In this document: piece after piece, positions 17,533 through 27,474 of the stretch | Layout of the letters: every line of letters starts with the position of its first letter | Position numbering within the stretch: position 1 is the first letter of the stretch | Source: Lysinibacillus sp. BPa_S21 | GTDB lineage: Bacteria; Bacillota; Bacilli; Bacillales_A; Planococcaceae | Direction of reading: 5' to 3' | NCBI RefSeq assembly: GCF_023337795.1 | Contig: NZ_JALIRS010000001.1 | Location: 124,001 to 188,000, forward strand | Length of the DNA: 64,000 nt | Program-made: the position numbers and the translations under genes | The notes under the pieces: model-generated | Seen by the model: the letters and a program-made list of their open reading frames with translations, nothing else | The model's database searches: none | Told to the model about the DNA's origin: nothing

Positions 17533-19419
17533 ATGAGTCATTTAATAGTACAAAATTTAACGAAAACTGTGGGCGATAAAACGCTCTTTCAAAATATTGA
17601 ATTTACAATTTATGAGGGGGAGCGAGCTGGGCTAATTGGTATTAATGGTACTGGTAAATCCACATTGCTTTCTATTTTAGCAGGAGAAATTGAAGCGGAT
17701 TCAATGAATGTTGACCGTCCAAATAAATACCGTGTTGCTTATTTACCACAGGAGCCTACTTTTAATAGTGGTGAAACTGTGTTACAGGCAGTGTTTGCAG
17801 GGGATTCCCCTATTTTAAAATTAAATCGTGAGTATGAGGAAACGGTTGCTGCACTTGCGTTAAATCCGACTTCAGAAAGTTTACAGAAAACGTTATTTAG
17901 CTTGCAACATCGTATGGATGAGGAGCAGGCGTGGGATGTCAATGCCCTCGCTAAGACAGCGCTGACGAAGCTTGGAATTGAAATGTTTGATAAAGAAGTA
18001 TTAACGCTGTCAGGCGGTCAGCAAAAGCGCGTTGCTTTAGCTAAAGTATTAATAGAGCCGGCAGATCTTTATTTATTGGACGAGCCTACCAACCATTTGG
18101 ATGTGCAGTCTACGGAGTGGCTGCAGGAAATGGTGTTACGATTAAAGGGAGCAGTTATATTTATTACCCATGATCGTTATTTTTTAGATGAGCTGTCGAC
18201 TCATATTTACGAGTTAGCCGATCAAACATTGTACCGCCATACAGGGAATTATGGGGATTATTTAGAAGCACGTGCAATTCGTGAGGAAATAAAAGCGGCT
18301 TCTGCGCAAAAAGATCGAAACCGTTATCGCTCAGAATTGAAGTGGATTCGTCGCGGTGCGAAAGCGCGTTCTACGAAGCAGAAGGCACGTATTCAGCGCT
18401 TCGAACAGTTAGAGGAGAACTTGGAGCGTAAATCTGAGGATGTTTCACTTGAAATGGGACTAGCAACAACACGTCTCGGTCGGAAGGTTTTAGAGGCTGA
18501 AAATATTTCAAAGGCTTTTGGCCATCAAAAAATCCTAGATCACTTTTCATTTTTACTACAGCAGGGCGATCGTATCGGCATTATCGGCGCGAATGGTGTA
18601 GGAAAATCAACATTATTGAACATGCTAGCAGGAGAGCTGACACCTGATGCTGGTGAAATTCTTGTTGGTTCGACAGTGAAGTTAGCGCATTTTAAACAAA
18701 CTTTACCAAAAATGAATGAGAATGAACGCATGATTGAATATATCCGAGAAGCTTCAAATGATATAACAGATGCAGAGGGTGTCCGTTATTCAGCTGCTCA
18801 AATGCTGGAGCGATTCTTATTCCCACTTCATGCGCACGGTACACCGATTGGTAAATTATCGGGTGGCGAGCGTAAACGTCTGCATTTATTACGATTATTA
18901 ATGGAGCAACCTAACGTACTGTTACTAGACGAACCTACAAATGATTTAGATATTGAAACATTAGGTGTGCTTGAGGACTTCATTGAGCATTTCCCTGGAG
19001 TCGTTATAACAATCTCCCACGATCGATTTTTCTTAGATCGAATCGCTAAAAAACTGTGGATTTTAGATGGTCTTGGACATGTTGATGAATCGCTTGATAT
19101 TTACAGTGAGTATTTACAAAAGCGTGAACAGGAAGCAGTTGTGAAGGTAGAGGGGCCAAAAGTCGAAAAACCTAAGACTGAAAAGCCTAAATCAGACAAG
19201 AAAAAATTATCTTTTAAAGAGCAAAAAGAATGGGAAACTATTGCTGACGAAATAGAAAAGACGGAAGCAGCGATTATGGAGACAGAAGAAGGTATTGCCA
19301 ATGCGGGTGCGGACTTTACAAAGCTGCAGGAATTAACGGCAAAACTGGATGAGTTAAATGCACAATATGAACATCTTATTGAAAGATGGTCGTATTTAGA
19401 TGAAATCGTAAACGGATAG
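17533..19419 (+). CDS. yfmR: ABC-F translation factor, YfmR/Uup type
   Basis: 628 residues, two ATPase domains on one chain and no membrane segment. First domain: Walker A GINGTGKST, signature LSGGQQKR, Walker B LYLLDEP. Second: GANGVGKST, LSGGERKR, LLLDEP. A linker rich in basic residues (P-site tRNA interaction motif) lies between, and the C-terminus is a coiled-coil Uup-type domain (from KKLSFKEQKEWETI). B. subtilis YfmR has this architecture and works with EF-P in relieving ribosome stalls. It forms a tight pair with ypgR, 11 bp downstream. Assignment to YfmR rather than another ABC-F is from the C-terminal domain. Confidence 0.82.
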   Translation: MSHLIVQNLTKTVGDKTLFQNIEFTIYEGERAGLIGINGTGKSTLLSILAGEIEADSMNVDRPNKYRVAYLPQEPTFNSGETVLQAVFAGDSPILKLNREYEETVAALALNPTSESLQKTLFSLQHRMDEEQAWDVNALAKTALTKLGIEMFDKEVLTLSGGQQKRVALAKVLIEPADLYLLDEPTNHLDVQSTEWLQEMVLRLKGAVIFITHDRYFLDELSTHIYELADQTLYRHTGNYGDYLEARAIREEIKAASAQKDRNRYRSELKWIRRGAKARSTKQKARIQRFEQLEENLERKSEDVSLEMGLATTRLGRKVLEAENISKAFGHQKILDHFSFLLQQGDRIGIIGANGVGKSTLLNMLAGELTPDAGEILVGSTVKLAHFKQTLPKMNENERMIEYIREASNDITDAEGVRYSAAQMLERFLFPLHAHGTPIGKLSGGERKRLHLLRLLMEQPNVLLLDEPTNDLDIETLGVLEDFIEHFPGVVITISHDRFFLDRIAKKLWILDGLGHVDESLDIYSEYLQKREQEAVVKVEGPKVEKPKTEKPKSDKKKLSFKEQKEWETIADEIEKTEAAIMETEEGIANAGADFTKLQELTAKLDELNAQYEHLIERWSYLDEIVNG

Positions 19420-19430
19420 GAGCGAAAGAT

Positions 19431-20555
19431 ATGAAGATTATTACAATTGAACCGACACCAAGCCCTAATTCTATGAAGATTGTCGTTGATACTGAGTTAC
19501 CTTTTGGCAAAGCCTATAATTTTACAAAGGATAATAAAGAGGAAGCGACAGGCGAAGCAGCAGCCATTTTAGCAATTGAAGGTGTGAAGGGCGTTTATCA
19601 TGTAGCAGATTTCTTCGCAGTTGAGCGTAACGCAAAGTACGCATGGGAAGGTATTTTAGCAAGCATTCGCCAAGTGTTAGGGGAAGACGTTCAGGAAGTA
19701 AATAAAGAACAAGTAGCCAATGAATTTTATGGTGAAGTGTATGTTCATGTGCAGTTTTATAAGCAAGTACCACTTCAAGTAAAAGTATTTGATAACCAAC
19801 GTGAGCACCGTGTAAGCTGTGGTGAGCGCTTTGTAGAAGCTTTCAATAAAATTATTGAAACAGTGGTTGACGAAAATTATATTTTCCAACGTAAATGGAT
19901 TGACTATGGCGTACGTTATGGAGAGCTCGAAGAAATTGCGGAATCCGTAAAACAAGAAATCAATGTGACATATTCTGAGGAACGTTTAGCAGAGATTGTT
20001 GCAACGATTAATGACTCCGAGAAAGCGATTCAGAAGCCAGCTAAGCTAAAAATTACGGTTGAACAGTTTAAGCAACCAGAATGGGAAAAACGTTTCCAAT
20101 TGCTTGACCAAATGGCAGATCCAGAGCTCGATGATTTACCGCTTTTAGAATTGGCGTTACAAGATGAGCAAATGTCTATCCGACGACTTGCAACCGTTTA
20201 TTTAGGAATGATTGAGGATGTGGCAGTTGTGCCATATTTGGAAAAGGCATTACAGGACAAAAGTGCAGCGGTCCGTCGAACTGCCGGAGATTGTATGAGC
20301 GACCTCGGCTTTGTAGAATTTGAAGACGCGATGCAGCAAGCATTACAGGACAAAAACAAACTTGTTCGCTGGCGTGCAGCTATGTACCTATATGAGGTCG
20401 GCACTGAGAAATCATTAGCGGCATTAAAGGCCGCTTCAGAAGATAAAGAGTTTGAAGTAAAACTACAAGTAAAAATGGCGATTGCCCGCATCGAACAAGG
20501 TGAGGAAGCAAAAGGTTCTGTTTGGAAGCAAATGACGGAATCTCGTCAGCAATAA
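19431..20555 (+). CDS. ypgR: YpgR / conserved virulence factor C family protein
   Basis: 374 residues. The N-terminal 85 or so residues (EPTPSPNSMKIVVD and following) are an Nfu/NifU N-terminal-type domain; the C-terminal part from about residue 220 is a run of HEAT-like repeats (DLPLLELALQDEQMSIRRLA, then VAVVPYLEKALQDKSAAVRR, and a third). This is the composition of B. subtilis YpgR and S. aureus CvfC, whose loss lowers virulence and haemolysin; the molecular role is not settled. The Nfu-type domain hints at Fe-S protein maturation, but the Cys-x2-Cys of NifU is absent, so a scaffold role is not shown. Start ATG follows TAGGAGCG overlapping the yfmR stop region. Confidence 0.85.
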   Translation: MKIITIEPTPSPNSMKIVVDTELPFGKAYNFTKDNKEEATGEAAAILAIEGVKGVYHVADFFAVERNAKYAWEGILASIRQVLGEDVQEVNKEQVANEFYGEVYVHVQFYKQVPLQVKVFDNQREHRVSCGERFVEAFNKIIETVVDENYIFQRKWIDYGVRYGELEEIAESVKQEINVTYSEERLAEIVATINDSEKAIQKPAKLKITVEQFKQPEWEKRFQLLDQMADPELDDLPLLELALQDEQMSIRRLATVYLGMIEDVAVVPYLEKALQDKSAAVRRTAGDCMSDLGFVEFEDAMQQALQDKNKLVRWRAAMYLYEVGTEKSLAALKAASEDKEFEVKLQVKMAIARIEQGEEAKGSVWKQMTESRQQ

Positions 20556-20597
20556 TGAGAAACTTTAATCAGTGACCCGATAATGTATAAAAGAAAT

Positions 20598-20650
20598 AAA
20601 CCAGCTCTCTGCTATGAATGAAGTTCAACAGAGATGCTGGTTTTCTTTTA
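20598..20650 (+). terminator. Intrinsic terminator of yfmR-ypgR
   Basis: AAACCAGC-x-TCTCTG pairs with CAGAGA-x-GCTGGTTT, then a T-rich run. Confidence 0.85.
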
Positions 20651-21036
20651 TTGTCGATTTTTCTGAAAAGTGAAGTTTCTAGCTAAATTTCACTTTTCCA
20701 GTTGGCAAATGCCGATAAGGAAATTGCTTGCTGACTACATTTCCTTCTAATTTTCTATTCATAACTACACCACCGACTATACCTATAACTGCTGTCTTGA
20801 TAGGATTAATTGAAAAAATGAATGAATTACTTAGTCGTTTTTCATTTAAAAAGTTCTACTTTTTTATGAGTTTACTAGGAAGATAGTTTTAATCTATAGT
20901 TGACAAACTGATACTAATTATCAATATTTTGTAATTTTCGAACATTAAGATATTCGGATTAGTTCCCTTGTGATAGATTGGAAATATCACATTAAACTGA
21001 AAAGTGTGACAATTAAAAAGAGAGGGGAAATGAGAA
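20651..21036. other. Intergenic region ahead of the subtilase
   Basis: No gene seen. Its right half holds the promoter and Fur-like box of the subtilase, and a leader of about 100 bases. Confidence 0.6.
20900..20928 (+). promoter_or_regulatory. Promoter with embedded Fur box ahead of the subtilase gene
   Basis: TTGACA (20900-20905) and AATATT (20923-20928) are 17 bp apart. The spacer contains TGATACTAATTATCA (20909-20923), which matches the Bacillus 7-1-7 Fur box TGATAATNATTATCA in all but one of its 14 defined positions. Placement between -35 and -10 is the classic one for iron repression. Confidence 0.7.
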
Positions 21037-24000
21037 TTGAAAAAGTTTAAGTTTACGAAGTTTTTAAGTAGTATTCTAGCTTTCTTTTTGGTGCTTTCTC
21101 TGTTGGTTCCGTTGTCTAGTGCTAGTGCTGAAGAATCGAAACCATTCAAGCAGAATAGTCAAAGTGAAAGTATAATTCAACAAAAAGCTGCTATCGCTGA
21201 ACAGCTAAGCTTGTCTAAAGATGGTCCAACTCTTCACGATAGCTTACAAAATGTATCAGGCAATCAAGATGTTGCAGTCATCGTTCATTTATCTGAAAAG
21301 CCTGTGGCACTAGAGCAAGGAATGAGCCAAGTCAAAGGCCAAAAATTCTCCAATGCCCGAGCAAATGAAGTCCGTTCAAATGTAAAAGCACAACAAGAAA
21401 AAGTTAAAAAAGAGTTAGCTACTAAAAAGGTTCAGATGACTCAAGGATACACATTTGATACTGTTTTAAACGGTTTTGCGGCAACTGTTAAAGCAAATGA
21501 TCTCCCGAAACTGCTTACAGTAGAAGGAATTACATTAATCGAACCAGATGCAATTGTTTATGCATCTGAAGATAGTACGATAAAATCATCGGAGCTTATG
21601 AAGGAAGATCGAATAGAAGCTCGAATGAATACTAGTATTTCTTTCCTTGGCATCGAACAGCTATGGAAGGAAGGAATTGAAGGACAAGGAATAAAAGTAG
21701 CAGTATTAGATACTGGTATTGATGCAGATCACCCTGAGTTCGCCGGAGTTTACAAAGGTGGGAAAAACTTCATTCCCAATTCGGCAACATACACGAAGCC
21801 TCGGACAGATGACGATGCATCGGAAACATTGCCTTCGGAGCGTCCGGTTGGGACACCTGAATTTAATGAAAAGGGAAGTGCCTTCTATACTTCTCACGGT
21901 ACACATGTTGCTGGAACAATTGCAGCAATCGGAGCTAACGAATTTGGTATTAAAGGAATTGCTCCAAAAGTAGACCTGTATGCTTACCGTGTTCTTGGAG
22001 CGTACGGAAGTGGAGCCACATCCGGTATTGTTAAAGCAATTGAAACTGCTGTAAAAGAAAAAATGGATGTTATCAACCTTTCACTTGGCGGGGGAGCTAA
22101 CTCCGAAACGGATGCTGGTTCATTTGCTATTAATAATGCAATGATGGCTGGAACAATCGGAGTAATTGCAACAGGGAACGAGGGTCCAAATCGCGGAACA
22201 ATGGGCACGCCTGCAACCGCTCGTTTAGGAATTGCTATTGGTAATACATCAAATCCTGAAACAATGTATAACGGGGAAGTGAATGTTACAGTTGGCGACT
22301 ACAACTTAACAAAACAGCTTCCGTTAATGGGAACGACTTTTGCAAAGAATTTAGCAACACAGCTTGAAGGAGAATTTGACCTAGTTGCTGTTCCTGGAAA
22401 CGGGGAAGTAAAAGACTATGAAGGAATTGATGTAAAAGGTAAAGTGGCATTGATTTCTCGTGGGAGTATCGCATTCGTTGATAAAATTGCAAACGCAAAG
22501 GCAAATGGAGCAATCGCAACCATTATTCATAACTTTGCTGGTGGAACAAATGCGCCGAACATTTCAGGCACATTCCTTGGTGATTCATTTGAATTTCTGC
22601 CAACATTTGATATGTCCCAAACGGATGGCGATGCTATTCGCGCTGCATTAGCAGGGGGAACTGGAAAAGTAAGCTTTAGTAAATTTGCTTCCACGAAGAC
22701 ACTGGGGGATGATGTAAACGATACAAGTTCACGTGGACCATCTACACCAAACTTTGATATTAAACCAGATGTAAGTGCACCTGGAACAAACATTATGTCA
22801 ACGATTCCAATGTATAAAAAAGATTTCCCTGATGCAGATTATGGAGAAGCATATGGTCGTAAAACAGGAACTTCTATGGCAACACCCCATATTGCTGGTA
22901 TTGCTGCATTAGTTAAACAAGCAAATCCTGATTGGAACGCGTTCGATGTAAAAGTAGCGCTTTCTAATACAGCAAAGGTTATAGATAAAACAAAATACGA
23001 TGTGTTTTCTCAGGGAGCAGGGCGTGTAAATGCTTATGCAGCAGCTCATCCGGAAATTCTTGCCTATGCACTCGATAGCGCAATTTTAGATGGAACTGGT
23101 GCAGTTACAGAAAACTTGAAAGGTACAGTTACTTTCGGTCCACAATCACTAAAAGATCGGGATATTTCTGTTACGAAGCAAGTTTTAGTAAAAGATATGA
23201 AAGGGAACGGCGGCAATTATAACGTATCTATTGATGTGACAAAAACATTTGGTGATGCAACGGTTACAGTAGATCAGCCGACATTTAATCTAGATGGTGA
23301 GCAAGTTTTAAATATTACTTTAACTGCTTCACAAGCTAATGCACCAAAAGGCTCTGAAATACTAGGGTATATATACATCAGCGGTGGGGATACAGAAATT
23401 TCATTGCCATTCGCTGCTGACTTTGGCGGCGCGGCAGCAACTGAAATAAAAGATTTTAAGATTACAGAAACAGACCTATCCTTTAATGGAGATGGAGTGA
23501 AAGACTCGGCTGTACTTTCATTCACACTGACTGGAGATGTAACAACAAACTATATCGAGCTTTGGGATATTATGAATCCTGAAGGTGGAGAATATGGAGA
23601 CGGCTACATTGGTTATCTACATGCAGGTACTGCGCTAGGAAAAGGCTCATATACGCTGAATGTTGCTGGGCAGTATAAACCATGGGGAACAAAACCTGCC
23701 ACAACGATTCCAGATGGTCTGTATACAATTGACTTCACCGCTCTTGCAGCATCAGGGGTAGTTTCCGATTATGTTGGACCAATTGTCGTGAAAACGACTA
23801 AACCAGAAATTACTGGTTCAGTAGCTGAAGGTGTCGCTACAGGGCAGGTAAAAGATAAGTATATCGACTACAATGAAGAGTTGTATTTATACGGTTTAAA
23901 TTACAATTTAAATGATAAATTAAAAGCTTCCTATATTTCGACGGTAAATGGCGAAGAACAAGCGCCAGTTGCTTTTGAATTAAATCAAGACGGTAGCTTC

Positions 24001-24705
24001 ACATTCCCGGTATCACCAGAAACTAATGCTGTATCAGTAGTAATAAATGACGCAGCTGGGAATGTTGGTAAAGCAATGATTTATGAAAAAGACGTAGTAG
24101 AACCAAAAGTAACACTTTCTGTCAATCCAACGGAGCTAAACCTAACAGCTGGAGAAACTGCACAACTTACGGTGACAGAAACGTCAAAACCTGCAGAAGG
24201 TAATGCAACAGAGGAAGACGTAACGTCAAAAGCTACTTATGTTGTTGGAGATGAGAGTGTTGCAACAATAGTAAATGGATTAGTAACGGCAGTAGGTGAG
24301 GGCAAGACTACAATTACTATTTCATACGGAAATAATGACGTTACTATAAATGTGACAGTTAAAGCACCTGTTGAAGAAAAACCAATAGTAACACTAGAAA
24401 TTGATAAAGCTCAGGTCGAAACTAGAATAGGTAAAGAAGTTCCAGTTAAGATTACTGAAGTAACTACTTTTAAAGGTAAGACAACAGAAAAAGACGTTAC
24501 AAAGCTTGCAACCTACGAAGTAGCGAATGATAAAATAGCTACTGTAAAAGCAGGGGCTGTAAAAGGTAAAGGTCAAGGTAATACGAAGATTACGGTAACG
24601 TATGGTGAGCACACACTAACTTTTGATGTGTTGGTTGTTAAGCCGGGTAATGGTAACGGCAATGGTAATAAAAATAATAATGAAGTGACCGAGGATGAGC
24701 TATAA
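21037..24705 (+). CDS. Large secreted S8 subtilisin-like protease with PA and Ig-like domains
   Basis: 1222 residues. Sec signal peptide (KKFKFTKF start, hydrophobic core, ASAEE), an inhibitor I9-type propeptide, then an S8 domain with the triad Asp225 (VLDTGID), His287 (HGTHVAG) and Ser613 (GTSMATPH). A PA domain is inserted between His and Ser (about residues 400-530). After the protease come a C5a-peptidase/Vpr-like beta-sandwich region, and two Big_2-type Ig-like repeats (about 1025-1110 and 1115-1200), ending in an Asn/Gly-rich tail. No LPXTG anchor or SLH domain is seen, so it is probably released or loosely wall-held. TTG at 21037 follows GAGGGGA. It degrades extracellular protein; the Fur-like box suggests iron control. 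Confidence 0.93.
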   Translation: MKKFKFTKFLSSILAFFLVLSLLVPLSSASAEESKPFKQNSQSESIIQQKAAIAEQLSLSKDGPTLHDSLQNVSGNQDVAVIVHLSEKPVALEQGMSQVKGQKFSNARANEVRSNVKAQQEKVKKELATKKVQMTQGYTFDTVLNGFAATVKANDLPKLLTVEGITLIEPDAIVYASEDSTIKSSELMKEDRIEARMNTSISFLGIEQLWKEGIEGQGIKVAVLDTGIDADHPEFAGVYKGGKNFIPNSATYTKPRTDDDASETLPSERPVGTPEFNEKGSAFYTSHGTHVAGTIAAIGANEFGIKGIAPKVDLYAYRVLGAYGSGATSGIVKAIETAVKEKMDVINLSLGGGANSETDAGSFAINNAMMAGTIGVIATGNEGPNRGTMGTPATARLGIAIGNTSNPETMYNGEVNVTVGDYNLTKQLPLMGTTFAKNLATQLEGEFDLVAVPGNGEVKDYEGIDVKGKVALISRGSIAFVDKIANAKANGAIATIIHNFAGGTNAPNISGTFLGDSFEFLPTFDMSQTDGDAIRAALAGGTGKVSFSKFASTKTLGDDVNDTSSRGPSTPNFDIKPDVSAPGTNIMSTIPMYKKDFPDADYGEAYGRKTGTSMATPHIAGIAALVKQANPDWNAFDVKVALSNTAKVIDKTKYDVFSQGAGRVNAYAAAHPEILAYALDSAILDGTGAVTENLKGTVTFGPQSLKDRDISVTKQVLVKDMKGNGGNYNVSIDVTKTFGDATVTVDQPTFNLDGEQVLNITLTASQANAPKGSEILGYIYISGGDTEISLPFAADFGGAAATEIKDFKITETDLSFNGDGVKDSAVLSFTLTGDVTTNYIELWDIMNPEGGEYGDGYIGYLHAGTALGKGSYTLNVAGQYKPWGTKPATTIPDGLYTIDFTALAASGVVSDYVGPIVVKTTKPEITGSVAEGVATGQVKDKYIDYNEELYLYGLNYNLNDKLKASYISTVNGEEQAPVAFELNQDGSFTFPVSPETNAVSVVINDAAGNVGKAMIYEKDVVEPKVTLSVNPTELNLTAGETAQLTVTETSKPAEGNATEEDVTSKATYVVGDESVATIVNGLVTAVGEGKTTITISYGNNDVTINVTVKAPVEEKPIVTLEIDKAQVETRIGKEVPVKITEVTTFKGKTTEKDVTKLATYEVANDKIATVKAGAVKGKGQGNTKITVTYGEHTLTFDVLVVKPGNGNGNGNKNNNEVTEDEL

Positions 24706-24720
24706 TTAAGTTCAGTTCAA

Positions 24721-24759
24721 GCAAAAAGAGAAATTGCACAGTGCAATTTCTCTTTTTGC
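24721..24759 (+). terminator. Perfect-stem intrinsic terminator of the subtilase gene
   Basis: A 19-bp perfect stem (GCAAAAAGAGAAATTGCAC and its complement) with a single unpaired base at 24740 in the centre. Confidence 0.9.
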
Positions 24760-25155
24760 TATTTATTATAAGCAATTCCTTTAAAAAGATGATCTCCTAC
24801 AAAACTAACTGTGACATGTTCTTTCAGAAATAACATTTTGATAAAACCTAGGGCATGCGAAGTGAAGTTTGACTCTCTCAAGAAAGAGCACAATGGAATG
24901 GATTTCAACCCCTACATTATGGTAAATATCGAGTCTTTTATTATCGGAAAACAACATAAGATAGATAATTTTGTTGTTTTTTAACTTTTTACTACTAAAC
25001 AAAAAGTTAATAGCATTCTATATATTATTAACAAATTGTCTAATACTTGTTTAATAGGACAATGATAGAATTATTTCACTTCTTTTAGCCGGTGTCCAAT
25101 TATGCCGAGGTATGATTGATCTCTGAAATTTTTTTCAAATAAGGAGGGCTTGTGG
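24760..25155. promoter_or_regulatory. Control region of the catabolic operon, with inverted repeat
   Basis: No supported gene. ATTGTC (25035-25040) and GACAAT (25058-25063) form an inverted repeat with 17 bp between, a possible regulator site. I saw no clear SigA or -24/-12 SigL promoter. No regulator gene adjoins. Confidence 0.45.
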
Positions 25156-26388
25156 ATGACAGTAAAAAGTTTAAAGACATCAGCATCTTATATTCGTGAC
25201 CGCGAAGCAGTTATTGAGCTTACACGAAAGCTAGTACGTATAGAAAGCGTTTATCGAGAAGATGATCCAAATGGCAATGAACAAGAAGTCGCGAATTATG
25301 TAGCTCAATATTTACGCGATATAGGGATTGAAACGCATGTTGAGGAGGTTGTGCCAGGTCGGCCGAATGTCATTGGAATTATTGATTCGGGCAAGCCGGG
25401 AAAAACATTACTCTTTGAAGGTCATACAGATGTCGTTACTGAAGGAAATCGTGAAGCGTGGACTTATGATCCATTCGGCGCAGAAATTATTGATGGTCGA
25501 ATGTATGGTCGAGGCACAAATGATACAAAAGGAAATCTTGCTTGTATGATTACAGCTTGTCAGTCGTTGTTACTGGATCAGGAGGAATTTACAGGCAAGA
25601 TTATTTTATGTATTCCGTGCGATGAAGAAGGACTGATGCTTGGTATTAAACATTTTATAAAAAATGGCTGGGCTGATGGTGTGGATGGCGCGATTATATG
25701 TGAGCCTGAGGAAAACAACGTTTGTATCGCACAGCGCGGGGCAATTCGCTTGAAAGTAGATATTTTCGGTAAAATGGCACACGGTGCAATTTCTTGGAGT
25801 GGCATTAACCCGAACTGGCGCATGGCACGTTTGATCGTAGAGCTTGAAAAATTGGAAAAAGAAGAGCAAGCTCGTTTAGGGCGTGATCCTTTGCTTAATT
25901 GGCCCTCTATTACACCGACGATTTTACGAGCACCCGTAAAAGGAGATGCGCAAATTAATGTGATTCCTGATCATTGTATGACGACGCTTGATATTCGTAC
26001 AGTTCCCACACAGGATCATGATGAGCTTCTCGGTAAAATTGATGCGATGATTAAACGTCTGCAAGCAGATGATCCAGATTTTAAAGTTGAGTTAACGGTG
26101 CTTGATAACCGCCCTGCAACAGCAACTGCAAAGGAGGATCCTGTTGTACAAGCTATTTATGCGGCAGTCGCTGAGGTCACGGAAAAAGAGCCGAAATATA
26201 ACGGTGTCCCAGGGGCTACAGATGGAACGTTCCTTCATGCTTATGGAGTACCAATAGTGACCGTTGGAGCTGGTGATCGTGATATTCCCCATCAAATTGA
26301 CGAATATGTCGATGTCGAAGAATTAGCAGAAACGACAGCCATTTACCGTTTGGCAGCATTAAAGTTTTTAGCAGATGATGCACAATGA
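25156..26388 (+). CDS. M20 family deacylase (ArgE/DapE type)
   Basis: 410 residues, a co-catalytic zinc amidohydrolase. Metal ligands are visible in EGHTDVV (His, with Asp), in GRGTNDTKGN (bridging Asp), in PCDEEG (catalytic Glu and ligand Glu), in ICEPEE and in a C-terminal His region (DIPHQIDE). A dimerisation domain interrupts the catalytic domain in the middle (about residues 190-305). The family hydrolyses N-acyl amino acids and related amides. ATG at 25156 follows AAGGAGGG. It is the first gene of a ten-gene operon and overlaps the next by 4 bases. The substrate is not known; the operon context suggests removal of an acyl or aminoacyl group from an imported compound. Confidence 0.9.
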   Translation: MTVKSLKTSASYIRDREAVIELTRKLVRIESVYREDDPNGNEQEVANYVAQYLRDIGIETHVEEVVPGRPNVIGIIDSGKPGKTLLFEGHTDVVTEGNREAWTYDPFGAEIIDGRMYGRGTNDTKGNLACMITACQSLLLDQEEFTGKIILCIPCDEEGLMLGIKHFIKNGWADGVDGAIICEPEENNVCIAQRGAIRLKVDIFGKMAHGAISWSGINPNWRMARLIVELEKLEKEEQARLGRDPLLNWPSITPTILRAPVKGDAQINVIPDHCMTTLDIRTVPTQDHDELLGKIDAMIKRLQADDPDFKVELTVLDNRPATATAKEDPVVQAIYAAVAEVTEKEPKYNGVPGATDGTFLHAYGVPIVTVGAGDRDIPHQIDEYVDVEELAETTAIYRLAALKFLADDAQ

Positions 26389-27473
26389 CGCACATAAAAA
26401 TCGCCGTCATTCCAGGTGATGGCATTGGAAAAGAAGTGATGGAGCAAGCACTAAAGGTACTAAATTTTCTGCAGGAACACGATTCTTCTTTACAAATAGA
26501 AACAACAATTTTTCCTTGGAGCTCAGATTATTACCTTAAGCACGGGCGGATGATGCCAGACAATGCATTAAACATATTAAAAGAATTTGATGCGATATTA
26601 TTCGGGGCTATTGGAGATGCTCGCGTTCCAGATGACGTGACAGTTTGGGAATTAATTATGCCGATACGAAAAAGCTTCCAGCAATATGTTAATTTCCGTC
26701 CGATTAAATCGCTAGCGGGCATAGCCTCGCCGCTTGCCATTGGAAGAGATATTGATTTTGTGATCTTCCGGGAAAATGCAGAAGGAGAATATTCCGATAG
26801 TGGTGGTCGAATTTATCATAATCAGCCGCAGGAAATGACGATTCAAAATACGATTATGACTCGTATAGGTATTGAAAAAATTGTTCAAGCTGCCTGCGAT
26901 TATGCTTCTAAAAATGGCAAAACAAAAATTACGAGTGCGACAAAGTCAAATGCGATAATCCATTCAATGAAGTTCTGGGATGAGCATGTTAGGAGAATGC
27001 TAGAACAGGGCTCAGCAACTCTAGAGCTTGAATCTATCTATATCGATGCTTTAGTAGCTTATTTTGTAGAACGACCACAAGATTTTCAAGTTGTTGTAGC
27101 CTCTAATTTGTTCGGTGATATTTTATCAGACTTAGGATCTGCCCTAGTTGGTGGTCTCGGATTATCACCATCAGCTAATTTAAATCCAGAAAAGGATTTT
27201 CCCTCTATGTTTGAGCCTGTGCACGGGTCAGCACCGGATATTGCAGGAAAGGGCATAGCAAATCCAATTGCACAGATTTGGTCACTTGCTTTGTTACTTG
27301 GACATAGTGGGAGATCGGATCTAGAAGAGCTAATTGTCCATGCGATTGAGACAGTGCTGCGAGAAGGTAATGTGAGAACCGCAGATATTGGTGGACAGGC
27401 GACAACAGCACAAATGGGTGATGCGATTTGTCAGGAGATTTCCAAAATGAATGTATCGACAAGGGGTGTATAA
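26385..27473 (+). CDS. Isocitrate/isopropylmalate dehydrogenase family, tartrate or D-malate dehydrogenase-like
   Basis: 362 residues of the beta-decarboxylating dehydrogenase family. N-terminal IAVIPGDGIGKEV, the RENAEGEYSDSGG substrate loop, the catalytic Lys region (TSATKSNAI) and the metal-binding Asp pair (SNLFGDILSDLGSAL), then the cofactor loop EPVHGSAPDIAGKG. The loop types point to the TtuC/DmlA group (tartrate or D-malate dehydrogenase) rather than LeuB. Those enzymes oxidise a 2-hydroxyacid with loss of CO2, using NAD and Mn/Mg. Starts inside the stop of the M20 gene (ATGA overlap), implying translational coupling. Confidence 0.87.
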   Translation: MTHIKIAVIPGDGIGKEVMEQALKVLNFLQEHDSSLQIETTIFPWSSDYYLKHGRMMPDNALNILKEFDAILFGAIGDARVPDDVTVWELIMPIRKSFQQYVNFRPIKSLAGIASPLAIGRDIDFVIFRENAEGEYSDSGGRIYHNQPQEMTIQNTIMTRIGIEKIVQAACDYASKNGKTKITSATKSNAIIHSMKFWDEHVRRMLEQGSATLELESIYIDALVAYFVERPQDFQVVVASNLFGDILSDLGSALVGGLGLSPSANLNPEKDFPSMFEPVHGSAPDIAGKGIANPIAQIWSLALLLGHSGRSDLEELIVHAIETVLREGNVRTADIGGQATTAQMGDAICQEISKMNVSTRGV

Positions 27474-27474
27474 C

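Noticed and set aside
24805..25002. Leftward 65-residue frame between the subtilase and the catabolic operon
   Set aside because: No ribosome site, no recognisable motif, AT-rich composition.
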